Counted from the first letter of the stretch, positions 40,488-48,282 are shown. The stretch is 48,559 nucleotides of DNA from Collinsella sp. (GCA_019424965.1 JAHYYL010000017.1:1-48559), one strand, 5' to 3'. Numbers and translations are program-made. The notes: generated from the sequence alone by a model not told the origin.

Positions 40488-41192
40488 TTACAAATAGAAC
40501 TTCAGTCGCTCGGTGCAGTACACCTGACGGGAGATGAAAAGCGGCTCGCCACTTGGGGCATAACGTCTATCGACAAACAGAAGCAGCGAAGAGTCCAGCT
40601 CCACGTTAAGGTATGCCGCCTCGAGCTCGCTCGCATAGCAGACCTCGAGCGTACGCGTGTTGGGACCCATCTTGATCCCCTGACGATCGAGTACCGCCAT
40701 CAGCGAATCATCGAGGGACTCATGCTCCAAAAAAGAAAGCGCAGCGGAATAGCTATTGGTTTCCAGCATCGTGGGCTTGCCATCCACAAGGCGCAGACGA
40801 CGGCTACGCAATACCTTTTGGGTATCGTCTACGCCCAGGAACTTCGCGTCTCGCAGACTTGGGAAGTCCCAGCCCATTTCGAGAACCCTGGTAGACGCCT
40901 GTTTGCCCGCAAGCTGGCACGAATGGGTAAAGCTCTCACGGTCGTCCGCGGCATACATCTGCGTGTCCGACGAAACGAACGTGCCCTTGCCGCGGGCCCT
41001 CTCAACAAGCCCAGCATCTTCCATTTCTTTAATTGCGGAGCGAACCGTTATTCGGCTCACGCCAAATTGCTCGATCAGCTCCGCCTCGGTCGGAAGCTTA
41101 TCTCCCGGGCGGTACGTGCCGTTGGCGATTGAATCAGAAAGCGCACGAACAATCTGTTTGTACAGGGGGATAACGCTATTTGCCTCAACCAT
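40488..41192 (-). CDS. GntR-family regulator with UTRA domain
   Basis: This is a 234-residue regulator. The N-terminal winged helix (VIPLYKQIVRALSDSIANG, LPTEAELIEQFGVSRITVRS, then ERARGKGTFV) is followed by a UTRA ligand-binding domain (about 90-234). It is of the HutC/FrlR type and would sense a phosphorylated sugar. It stands first in a minus-strand run with the PTS genes, so it most likely controls them. ATG at 41192 has AAAGG ten bases upstream; ATG at 41201 is too close to it. Confidence 0.9.
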   Translation of the reverse strand: MVEANSVIPLYKQIVRALSDSIANGTYRPGDKLPTEAELIEQFGVSRITVRSAIKEMEDAGLVERARGKGTFVSSDTQMYAADDRESFTHSCQLAGKQASTRVLEMGWDFPSLRDAKFLGVDDTQKVLRSRRLRLVDGKPTMLETNSYSAALSFLEHESLDDSLMAVLDRQGIKMGPNTRTLEVCYASELEAAYLNVELDSSLLLFVDRRYAPSGEPLFISRQVYCTERLKFYL

Positions 41193-41239
41193 ATCAACCA
41201 TACCTTTACAAGGAATCAGCAGCTTATAGATAAATGACT

Positions 41240-41287
41240 TATATTGTATTAGAACTTTTTAGCACTCCACGCCATTTCCTATATTGT
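41240..41287. promoter_or_regulatory. Two TATATTGT motifs upstream of gntR
   Basis: TATATTGT occurs at 41240-41247 and 41280-41287, exactly 40 bases apart, and a third time upstream of PTS IIA at 40379-40386. On the minus strand the first also reads TACAAT, a possible -10. The set is a candidate operator for the GntR regulator. Confidence 0.4.
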
Positions 41288-41400
41288 TTCAGCAAACGAG
41301 GGGTTATTTTGCGTAAGCGGTGTAGAGTCCATCCATTTCCGCATACAGCTTCAATCTGATGGCGGTATATGCATCCGATAAGCCGATTGATTTTTATCTT

Positions 41401-41587
41401 CTGTCTGTCTCTCAGTCATCCCTCGTCGTAGAAATGAATGTGAGGTGAGAGACACGTAGTTGACGCACGAGCGTGGATATTTGGACGGTTTTTGAACTTT
41501 TGACGGCCGATTTCGTCCGAAAATCCACTGTCATTTGGCGGGCGTCCGAATTTCCACGCTCGTTTGTCCGAAAATCCACGCTCGTGC
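41401..41587. repeat. Repeat block upstream of the M16 protease gene
   Basis: The left part (41401-41490) is a diverged copy of the right half of the array at 36280-36355: both share GATGAATG or AAATGAATG, GTGAGAGAYACGT-like text and TTGGACGGT. The right part has GTCCGAAAATCCAC at 41515 and 41566, GTCCGAATTTCCAC at 41544, and an inverted copy at 41465-41486. The outermost pair, GCACGAGCGTGG and CCACGCTCGTGC, bounds a 123-base palindrome-flanked unit. Between 41193 and 41400 I see only the TATATTGT motifs. Confidence 0.7.
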
Positions 41588-41593
41588 GGCAGA

Positions 41594-41621
41594 TTGGTCG
41601 AAGGCCCCATATGGGTATACT
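41594..41621 (+). promoter_or_regulatory. Promoter of the M16 protease gene
   Basis: TTGGTC (41594-41599) and TATACT (41616-41621) are spaced by 16 bases, 53 bases before the start codon and directly after the repeat block. Confidence 0.65.
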
Positions 41622-41673
41622 CTCGGGGATTCGACTCGATTCGCCCCCGCTAGGGCGTCAAAGGAGACTGCAT

Positions 41674-44667
41674 ATGCCCACCACCTCAACCGACCCGCGC
41701 GCCGCTGCCGCCGCACTGCTGGTGCCCGGCACTACCTGCCACGGCTTTGCCGTCGAGCGCTGCGAGACCGTACCCGAGCTCGACTCGGACGCCTACGTGC
41801 TTCGCCACACCGTCTCGGGCGCTCGCCTACTGTACCTGGCGTGCGACGACGAAAACAAGGCCTTTGCCATTGGCTTTAAGACGCCGCCGGCCGATTCCAC
41901 CGGCGTGTTCCATATTCTTGAGCACTCGGTGCTGTGCGGGTCGGCCAAGTTTCCCGTCAAGGAGCCGTTTGTCGACCTGATCAAGAGCTCCATGCAGACG
42001 TTCCTCAACGCCATGACCTACCCCGACAAGACCATCTACCCCGTCGCCACCACCAACGAACAGGATCTGTATAACCTGATGGACGTGTACCTGGACGCGG
42101 TGTTCAACCCGGCCATCTACACCAAGCCCACCATTTTTGAGCAGGAGGGCTGGCACTACGAGCTGGACCTGCCAGAGGGCGCCGAGGGCGAGGGCGACGG
42201 CAACCCCGCCAGCCTGCGCGAGGGCACGCTGCGCTATAACGGCGTGGTGTTCAACGAGATGAAGGGTGCGCTGTCCGACCCCATGAGCGTGCTGGACGAC
42301 GCCGTCAACGCCGCGCTCTATCCCGACACCGCCTATGCGCACGAAAGCGGCGGCGACCCGCGCGCGATTCCCGCGCTCACCTACGAGCAGTTCCTGGACA
42401 CGCACGCGCGCCACTACAACCCCTCCAACTCCTACATCACGCTCTACGGCGACCTGGACGTGGACCGCGCACTGGCCTTTTTGGACGAGCGTTATCTGTC
42501 GCAGCCGAGTGCCGCAAGCCGCCGCATGGACGCAGCCGTTGCCGCCGGCGAGGACCCGTCCACGCTGGCGCCCAATCCGCTGGGCGTGCAGACGCCCGTG
42601 ACCTGCGAGTACAAGCGCGTCGAGATGGCCACTACACCCGAGAACGCCCTGGTGGGCCTGGGCCTTGTGTTGGGCAGCGCGCTCGACCGCAAACGCACGA
42701 TCGCGGCGGATATCCTGTTCGAGGCGCTGCTGGGCTCCAACGAGGCGCCGGTCAAGAAGACCATTCTGGCCGCCGGCCTGGGCGGCAACGTGGTGAGCTA
42801 CACCGCGGCCGAGAGCCTGCAGCCCTACGAGCTCATCATGTTGCAAAACGCGCAGCCCGGCGTGGCGCGCGAGCTGCGCCGCGTGTTTCAGGACGCCTGC
42901 CGCGACCTGTGCGAGCACGGCGTTCCGCGCGAGCGCCTGGAAGCCATCATCAGCAGCAACGAATACGATCTGCGCCAGCGCGACTACGGCATCGCCGACG
43001 GCGTGGCCATTGCGTGCGACGCGCTGAGCACCTGGCTCTACGATGACGACGCCGCGACGCTGGCACTCAAGTACGGCCCGGTGTACGAGGAGCTGCGTAG
43101 CGAGCTGGACGGCACCTACTTTGAGGACCTGCTGCGCGAGCTGGTGCTGGAGAACGACCACATGGCGCTCGTCGAGCTGGTGCCGGTGGACGCCGCCGAG
43201 GGTTCGGAGGGTGCCGAGCTTGCCGATGTGGTCGAGCGCACAGCCGCGCTGCGTGCCGCGCAGGAGGCAGAGGACACGCCCGAGGACAAGGCCACGCTGC
43301 CGCGCCTGCGTGTATCCGACATTGGCGAGGCACGCCCCGAGCCGCCGCTCGTTGTGGACACGACCACGCCCATCCCCTGTCTGCGCCACGGCATCCCCAC
43401 CAACCGTCTGGCCTACGCCATGCAGTATTTCGACCTAAGCTGCGTCGCGTTTGAGGACTTGCCCTATGTGACGCTGCTCTGCCGCCTGCTCAAGCAGCTG
43501 CCCACGCGCGAGCATTCGGCCGAGGAACTCGACAACCTTATCGCCGGCAAGCTGGGCTTTTTGAGCTTTACGACCGAAGTCATGACCCAGCCCGACGTGG
43601 ACGGCGTGCGCCCCTACCTGCTGGTGAGCGCCGGTGCCCTGTCCGAGAAGATCGGTGCGCTGGCGAGCCTGCCGCGCGAGGTGTGGTCGAGCACGCTTTT
43701 GGCAGATGCCGACGCCGACCGCGTGCGCGACGTGCTCACGCAGATTCGCATTGGGCTTGAGCAGGGCTTTATCAACAACGGTCACTCGGCGGCGCTCGGT
43801 CGCGCGATGAGCTACAGCTCGCCTTCGGCCGTGGTGCGCGAGCAGCTTTCGGGCGTGGACTTCTACCTGTTCCTGCGCGATCTGCTCGACCACTTTGACG
43901 AGCGCCTGGACGACCTGCGCGCCAAGCTTGCCGAGCTGGCAGGCCGCATCTTTGTGGCCGATGGCTGCATGGCGAGCTTTACCGGCAGCGATGAGGACTT
44001 TGACGCGTACTGGGATGCCGCGGGCAACCTAGGGCTTGGCGCGGGCGATGGTGCCGGCCGCGACGCGCTCGTGGTGCCGGCGCCGTGCGACCGCCACGAG
44101 GCTTTCGTGATCCCCAGCGACATCTGCTTTGCGGCAAGCGCGTGCGACCCGCGTCGCCTGGGCATTGACGTGACAGGCACTTGGGCCGTGGCTGCCAACG
44201 CGCTCTCCTACGACTACCTGTGGAACGAGATCCGCGTGAAGGGCGGGGCGTACGGCTGCGGATTCCGCGCGGCAGGTGAGCGTCAGGCGGCGTTCTACAC
44301 CTACCGCGACCCGGCGATCGATCCTTCGATTGAGCGCGTGGAGCGCGCGGGTGCATGGCTTGGCAGCTTTGAGCCCGACGAAGCCGCCTTTGAGGGCTTT
44401 ATCGTGAGCTGCGTGAGCGGCATGGACGCGCCGGTGAAGCCCTATGCGCTCACCAAGCGCCGCAACACGACCTACCTGGCCGGGCTCGATCCGCATGCGC
44501 GCGAGGAGCGCCGCGCCCAGATGCTCGCCGCCACGCCCGGTGAGCTCCGCTCGCTCGGCGCCGACGTGACGCGCATCGCAGCCGAGTCGCCCACCTGCGT
44601 CTTTGGCGGCCGCGATGTCATCGCCAAGAGCAACGCCAACTTCAACGTAGTCGACCTGCTGGGCTAG
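41674..44667 (+). CDS. M16C-family zinc metalloprotease (presequence-protease-like)
   Basis: This is a 997-residue enzyme. It has the inverted zinc motif H80-I-L-E-H84 in GVFHILEHSVLCGS, followed by SSMQTFLNAMTYPDKTIYPVATTNEQD, a hallmark of the PreP/falcilysin (M16C) group. The four repeated M16 domains fit the length. FDYLW-type sequence near the C-terminus reads ALSYDYLWNEIRVKGGAYGCG, the conserved Arg/Tyr half of the active site. It has no signal peptide and should degrade peptides in the cytoplasm. The start at 41674 has AAAGGAG at eight bases; the longer frame runs through the repeat block. Confidence 0.93.
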   Translation: MPTTSTDPRAAAAALLVPGTTCHGFAVERCETVPELDSDAYVLRHTVSGARLLYLACDDENKAFAIGFKTPPADSTGVFHILEHSVLCGSAKFPVKEPFVDLIKSSMQTFLNAMTYPDKTIYPVATTNEQDLYNLMDVYLDAVFNPAIYTKPTIFEQEGWHYELDLPEGAEGEGDGNPASLREGTLRYNGVVFNEMKGALSDPMSVLDDAVNAALYPDTAYAHESGGDPRAIPALTYEQFLDTHARHYNPSNSYITLYGDLDVDRALAFLDERYLSQPSAASRRMDAAVAAGEDPSTLAPNPLGVQTPVTCEYKRVEMATTPENALVGLGLVLGSALDRKRTIAADILFEALLGSNEAPVKKTILAAGLGGNVVSYTAAESLQPYELIMLQNAQPGVARELRRVFQDACRDLCEHGVPRERLEAIISSNEYDLRQRDYGIADGVAIACDALSTWLYDDDAATLALKYGPVYEELRSELDGTYFEDLLRELVLENDHMALVELVPVDAAEGSEGAELADVVERTAALRAAQEAEDTPEDKATLPRLRVSDIGEARPEPPLVVDTTTPIPCLRHGIPTNRLAYAMQYFDLSCVAFEDLPYVTLLCRLLKQLPTREHSAEELDNLIAGKLGFLSFTTEVMTQPDVDGVRPYLLVSAGALSEKIGALASLPREVWSSTLLADADADRVRDVLTQIRIGLEQGFINNGHSAALGRAMSYSSPSAVVREQLSGVDFYLFLRDLLDHFDERLDDLRAKLAELAGRIFVADGCMASFTGSDEDFDAYWDAAGNLGLGAGDGAGRDALVVPAPCDRHEAFVIPSDICFAASACDPRRLGIDVTGTWAVAANALSYDYLWNEIRVKGGAYGCGFRAAGERQAAFYTYRDPAIDPSIERVERAGAWLGSFEPDEAAFEGFIVSCVSGMDAPVKPYALTKRRNTTYLAGLDPHAREERRAQMLAATPGELRSLGADVTRIAAESPTCVFGGRDVIAKSNANFNVVDLLG

Positions 44668-44680
44668 CCACAGCAAGCAA

Positions 44681-44717
44681 AACCACTACAAAGGGGACAG
44701 GCCCCTCTGTAGTGGTT
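44681..44717. repeat. Palindromic repeat, left of hicAB
   Basis: AACCACTACA (44681-44690) pairs with TGTAGTGGTT (44708-44717), with AGGGG/CCCCT inside and ACAGG in the loop. It belongs to the same family as the palindromes at 45417 and 45473. It may also end the M16 transcript. Confidence 0.8.
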
Positions 44718-44753
44718 CGAACACTTGTTCTATACGTACACATGTTCTATAGT
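44718..44753 (+). promoter_or_regulatory. hicAB promoter with two LexA-like boxes
   Basis: TTGTTC (44725-44730) and TATAGT (44748-44753) form a promoter with a 17-base spacer. CGAACACTTGTTCT (44718-44731) covers the -35, and GTACACATGTTCTA (44736-44749) fills the spacer. Both resemble the Gram-positive SOS box (CGAAC-N4-GTTCG) with one to three mismatches. Damage-inducible control of hicAB is inferred. Confidence 0.55.
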
Positions 44754-44813
44754 ATGGGTGATTGCATCGGATCTAAATTGCAACTAGAATATAGTTGCAG
44801 AATGTGAGGCGGG

Positions 44814-45077
44814 ATGACTCGAGCCGATAAACTCATCGTCCAACTGTTTAGCTGCCCTTCGACGTATCGGTATGCCGATTTTTTAAAAGTCATGGCCTCA
44901 TATGGCTTTGAAATGGACAGCAAAGGCAAGACATCCGGATCGCGCGTTCGCTTCTACAGGCCCTCAGATGGCAGGATGTTCGTGATGCACGCGCCTCATC
45001 CATCTGACGAATTGACAGCGGGGACCATTCGAAACATCGTTCGATTTCTGCAGGATGTCGGAGGCAGTCATGAGTAA
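44814..45077 (+). CDS. hicA: HicA-family toxin
   Basis: This is an 87-residue basic protein with the dsRBD-like HicA fold: helix (YADFLKVMASYGFEM), strands around KTSGSRVRFYRP and MFVMHAPHP, and a final helix (AGTIRNIVRFLQDVG). The usual Gly-Ser-His of HicA mRNases is Gly-Ser-Arg here (G42-S43-R44), a variant I associate with the HicA group paired with RHH-type HicB. It would cleave mRNA when free. It overlaps hicB by eight bases. Confidence 0.82.
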   Translation: MTRADKLIVQLFSCPSTYRYADFLKVMASYGFEMDSKGKTSGSRVRFYRPSDGRMFVMHAPHPSDELTAGTIRNIVRFLQDVGGSHE

Positions 45078-45399
45078 CGTTTTGGCATACAAGGGCTATT
45101 TCGCCCCAGTCGAGTTCGATGCCGAGCAGCATGTACTAACAGGTATGGTCGCCGGCATTAGGGACGCAATCGTATTTGAAGGCTCCACGGCTGAAGAAGT
45201 GGAGCAATGCTTCCACGACGCCGTCGACGATTACCTTGAGTTTTGTGCCGAAAAGGGCAAGGAACCAGAGCGGGCTTTTAAGGGCTCGTTCAATGTGAGA
45301 ACAGGCTCCGAGCTTCACAAGCAGGCAGCACTGGCGGCGGCAAAGAAGGGCGAGTCACTCAATAAGTTTGTGACCGAAGCAATCGCCGCGGCGTTATAG
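45070..45399 (+). CDS. hicB: HicB-family antitoxin
   Basis: This is a 109-residue protein. The N-terminal HicB domain (YKGYFAPVEFDAEQHVLTG, then GSTAEEVEQCFHDAVDDYLEF) is followed by a ribbon-helix-helix DNA-binding tail (FNVRTGSELHKQAALAAAKK, ending NKFVTEAI). The start ATG at 45070 lies inside the last hicA codons, with GGAGG upstream. It would neutralise HicA and bind the operon promoter. Confidence 0.87.
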   Translation: MSNVLAYKGYFAPVEFDAEQHVLTGMVAGIRDAIVFEGSTAEEVEQCFHDAVDDYLEFCAEKGKEPERAFKGSFNVRTGSELHKQAALAAAKKGESLNKFVTEAIAAAL

Positions 45400-45416
45400 C
45401 GTTAACGCATGGGCCA

Positions 45417-45455
45417 AAACCACCACAAAGGGGACAGGCACCTTTGTGGTGGTTT
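45417..45455. repeat. Palindromic repeat, right of hicAB
   Basis: AAACCACCACAAAGG (45417-45431) pairs with CCTTTGTGGTGGTTT (45441-45455) perfectly around GGACAGGCA. It has the same loop text (GGGGACAGG) as the element at 44681 and lies 18 bases after the hicB stop. Confidence 0.85.
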
Positions 45456-45472
45456 CGACATTTGCCCAGATA

Positions 45473-45511
45473 AAACCTGCCAAAATAAACCTGTCCCTTT
45501 TTGGTAGGTTT
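45473..45511. repeat. Third, inverted palindromic repeat
   Basis: AAACCTGCCAAAA (45473-45485) pairs with TTTTGGTAGGTTT (45499-45511) with one mismatch. Its loop contains CCTGTCCC, the complement of the GGGACAGG loop of the two previous copies, so it belongs to the family in the opposite orientation. It precedes the cyclo-ligase start by 17 bases. Confidence 0.75.
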
Positions 45512-45527
45512 GGGAGAGGAAGCCGGG

Positions 45528-46124
45528 ATGGACAAGGCTGAGTTGCGGCGGGCGGTCATTGCTCGGCGCGATGCTCTTGATTTGGACTTGCGGGCGGCGA
45601 AGTCTGCTGATATCTGTGCGCGGCTGGTTGAGCTGCTGGGCCGCTTGGATGCCGCGGCGCCGCACACCGTTGCCGTCTATGCCGCGATGGGTTCCGAAGT
45701 CGACTCAGCCGCGTTTGCCGCAGCTGCCGCCAAACGTGGCTGGCGCGTGGCCTATCCGTGCATGCTCTCGGCAACAGACGCCGCAGCTTGTGGCCAGCGC
45801 ATGTGTATGCGGGCAGTTGCTGCCGGCGACGCGGACGCGGCTCCGTTTATCGCCCACCCCACGCGGGCCTTTGCGGCCACGGACATCGACAGCAGCCGCT
45901 TCCCTATCGTGCCTGCCGAAGCTCTCGACATGATCGTCGTGCCGCTCGTAGCATTCGACCGCACCGGCACGCGCCTAGGCTACGGCGGCGGCTGCTATGA
46001 CCGCTACCTGCCCATGCTCTCGCCCGTATGTCAAATCGTCGGCATCGCCTTTGACGAACAGCGCGTCGACCACATCCCCACCGACGCCCACGATCTGCCG
46101 CTGCCCCACATCATCAGCGCCTAA
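45528..46124 (+). CDS. 5-formyltetrahydrofolate cyclo-ligase
   Basis: This 198-residue enzyme converts 5-formyl-THF to 5,10-methenyl-THF with ATP. The family motifs are present: KAELRRAVIARRDAL at the N-terminus, VAVYAAMGSEVDS, and the signature RTGTRLGYGGGCYDRYL. DMIVVPLVAFD precedes it. The start at 45528 has GAGAGGAAG upstream; frames further upstream run into the palindrome. It is convergent with metA. Confidence 0.92.
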   Translation: MDKAELRRAVIARRDALDLDLRAAKSADICARLVELLGRLDAAAPHTVAVYAAMGSEVDSAAFAAAAAKRGWRVAYPCMLSATDAAACGQRMCMRAVAAGDADAAPFIAHPTRAFAATDIDSSRFPIVPAEALDMIVVPLVAFDRTGTRLGYGGGCYDRYLPMLSPVCQIVGIAFDEQRVDHIPTDAHDLPLPHIISA

Positions 46125-46166
46125 CCGCTGCCACATCAGCCACGGCTACAGCGGCATCATCGCAGC

Positions 46167-47093
46167 CTAGTGCTCCTCGCCGGCGCGGGCCAGGTCGTAG
46201 GGCGTGGTCTGGTAGACGTAATAGTTGAGCCAGTTGGTGTAGAGCAGCTGAGCCTGGCTGCGCCAGACGTTACGCGGCTCGGCGGCGGGATCGTCGCCCG
46301 GGAAGTAATGCGCCGGCACCTGAGGGTTGAGCCCGCGCTTCACGTCGCGCTCGTACTCCAGGCGCAGCGTGTCGGTATCGTACTCGGGATGGCCAAAGAC
46401 AAAGAAGCGACGACTGTCCGTCGACTTGACGATGTACAGGCCTACCTCGTCGGACACGGCCACGACCTCAACCTGCGGCTCAGCCTCCACGTCCTCGCGG
46501 CGCACATCGGTGTTGCGCGAATGCACGGCATAGAAGCGGTCGTCAAAGCCGCGGACCAGCGGGCTTTGCGGCTTGACCAGATAATGCTCGAACACGCCGC
46601 TCGCCTTTGCCGGCAGGTCATACTTCTGAATGCCGTAATGATGGTACAGACCGGCCTGCGCGCCCCAACAAATGTGCAGCGTAGAGTGCACGTGCGTGGT
46701 GGACCAATCCATGATCTGGCAGAGCTCGGGCCAGTAGTCGACCTCCTCGAACGGCATCTGCTCCACCGGCGCGCCCGTGATGATCAGGCCGTCGTAGTGG
46801 ATGTCGCGGATGTCGTCGAACGTGCGGTAAAACGTCTCCAGGTGGCCGGCGCTCACGTGGGTGGCCTCGTGCGTTTTGGTGCGCAGCAGGTCCACCTCCA
46901 CCTGCAGCGGCGTGTTGGAGAGCTTGCGCATGATCTGCGTCTCGGTGGCGATCTTGGTGGGCATGAGGTTGAGGATGAGCACGCGCAGCGGACGGATGTC
47001 CTGGTGCAGCGCGCGGTACTCGGTCATGACAAAGATGTTCTCGCTCTCGAGCTGCGCGGCGGCAGGGAGGGCGTCGGGAATGCGAATGGGCAT
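46167..47093 (-). CDS. metA: Homoserine O-acetyltransferase, MetA type
   Basis: This 308-residue enzyme activates homoserine for methionine synthesis. It has the catalytic Cys142 in LHICWGAQAGLYHHYGI and the His/Glu pair in FGHPEYD. Residue 111 is Glu (TGAPVEQMPFEEVDYW); in this family Glu111 goes with acetyl-CoA and Gly111 with succinyl-CoA, so the product should be O-acetylhomoserine. NLMPTKIATETQ is the N-terminal signature. The start has AAGGAG. No SAM riboswitch or T-box is evident upstream. Confidence 0.94.
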   Translation of the reverse strand: MPIRIPDALPAAAQLESENIFVMTEYRALHQDIRPLRVLILNLMPTKIATETQIMRKLSNTPLQVEVDLLRTKTHEATHVSAGHLETFYRTFDDIRDIHYDGLIITGAPVEQMPFEEVDYWPELCQIMDWSTTHVHSTLHICWGAQAGLYHHYGIQKYDLPAKASGVFEHYLVKPQSPLVRGFDDRFYAVHSRNTDVRREDVEAEPQVEVVAVSDEVGLYIVKSTDSRRFFVFGHPEYDTDTLRLEYERDVKRGLNPQVPAHYFPGDDPAAEPRNVWRSQAQLLYTNWLNYYVYQTTPYDLARAGEEH

Positions 47094-47261
47094 GGATGCT
47101 CCTTACGAGTCAGTTGCAGTTATGATACAACGAGCGGCCCCATCCGCGCGAGTACATCGCCCAGCGATGCCGTCAGCGGCCCAAATCACTCCAAAAGTAG
47201 AGATTAAGGCATGTCCCAAAAATCTACGGCGCTTTAGTCTAGCAAAGTGGCAGCAGGACGC

Positions 47262-47267
47262 TACAAT
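47262..47267 (+). promoter_or_regulatory. -10 box of the dehydrogenase gene
   Basis: TACAAT at 47262-47267 is a good -10, about 38 bases before the start at 47305. No convincing -35 is seen at 16-18 bases. Confidence 0.45.
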
Positions 47268-47304
47268 AGTCCGACGCGAAAAACTCGGCCGAAAGGATAC
47301 GTAT

Positions 47305-48282
47305 ATGTACCAGACGCGTAAGATCGGTGTGGTCGGCCAGGGCCACGTGGGAGCACATGTCGCCAACAGCCTGCTTATGCAGGGCATTGCCGACGAGCTG
47401 TACCTGTGCGATATCAACGAGGCCAAGGTGACGTCCGAGGTCCAGGACCTGCGCGACTCCCTTTCGTTTGTCCCGTACAACACCAAGATCGTCAACTGCT
47501 ACGACCATTACGAGGAGCTGGCCTGCTGCGACGTCATCGTCAACGCCGCTGGCAAGGTCGCACTGGCCGCCGGCGACCGCGACGGCGAGCTGTTCTTTAC
47601 CACCGACGCCGCGCGCACCTTTGCCAAGCGCATCGTCGACGCCGGCTTTGACGGCATCTTCGTGAGCATCTCCAACCCCTGCGACGTCGTGTGCACCGAG
47701 CTGTGGCACCTGACCGGCTACGATCCCAAGAAGATCATCGGCTCGGGCTGCGGCCTGGACTCCGCCCGCCTGCGCACCGAGATCTCCAAGAAGGTCGGCG
47801 TGAGCCCCAAGTCCATCGACACCTACATGATCGGCGAGCACGGCTTTAGCCAGCTTGCCGCCTTTAAGGCCGCAACCATCGCCGGCAAAAACCTCAACGA
47901 GCTTCAGGCCGAGAACCCCGACAAGTACGCCTTTGACCACATGGAGGTCGAGGAGCTCGCGCGTAAGGGCGGCTATGTGACCTACCAGGGCAAGCAGTGC
48001 ACCGAATACGCCGTCGCCAACTCCGCCGCGCGCGTCTGCGCCGCCGTGCTGCACAACGAGCACGCCGTGCTTTCCGCTTCCACGCTCATGACCGGCCAGT
48101 ATGGCGAGGAGGGTATCTTTACCTCCCTGCCGTGCGTGATCGGTGCCGAGGGCGTCGAGGAGGTCTACACGCTCGACCTGTCCGAGTACGAGCTCGAGGG
48201 CTTCCACAAGAGCTGCCAGCACATCCGCGACAACATCGCCCAGCTCGACTGGTGGGACACCGAGGCCTACGACGCAAAGTAG
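47305..48282 (+). CDS. L-lactate / L-2-hydroxyacid dehydrogenase
   Basis: This 325-residue NAD-dependent enzyme of the LDH/MDH superfamily has the Rossmann motif VVGQGHVGAHVANSL, then SNPCDVV, GLDSARLR with the conserved Asp and Arg, and the catalytic His in MIGEHGFSQ. The substrate-specificity loop (NAAGKVALAAGDRDGELF) lacks the Gln typical of classical LDH and the Arg of MDH. L-2-hydroxyisocaproate dehydrogenase is therefore a real alternative to L-lactate dehydrogenase. The start at 47305 has GAAAGGA; the longer frame overlaps metA antisense. It would regenerate NAD+ in fermentation. Confidence 0.9.
   Translation: MYQTRKIGVVGQGHVGAHVANSLLMQGIADELYLCDINEAKVTSEVQDLRDSLSFVPYNTKIVNCYDHYEELACCDVIVNAAGKVALAAGDRDGELFFTTDAARTFAKRIVDAGFDGIFVSISNPCDVVCTELWHLTGYDPKKIIGSGCGLDSARLRTEISKKVGVSPKSIDTYMIGEHGFSQLAAFKAATIAGKNLNELQAENPDKYAFDHMEVEELARKGGYVTYQGKQCTEYAVANSAARVCAAVLHNEHAVLSASTLMTGQYGEEGIFTSLPCVIGAEGVEEVYTLDLSEYELEGFHKSCQHIRDNIAQLDWWDTEAYDAK

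Noticed and set aside
46125..46160. CCGCTG / CAGCGG as a terminator between convergent genes
   Set aside because: Only six paired bases with a large loop and no T run; too weak to annotate.
47094..47304. SAM riboswitch or T-box upstream of metA
   Set aside because: No T-box core, no terminator with T run and no recognisable SAM-aptamer pattern on the minus strand.
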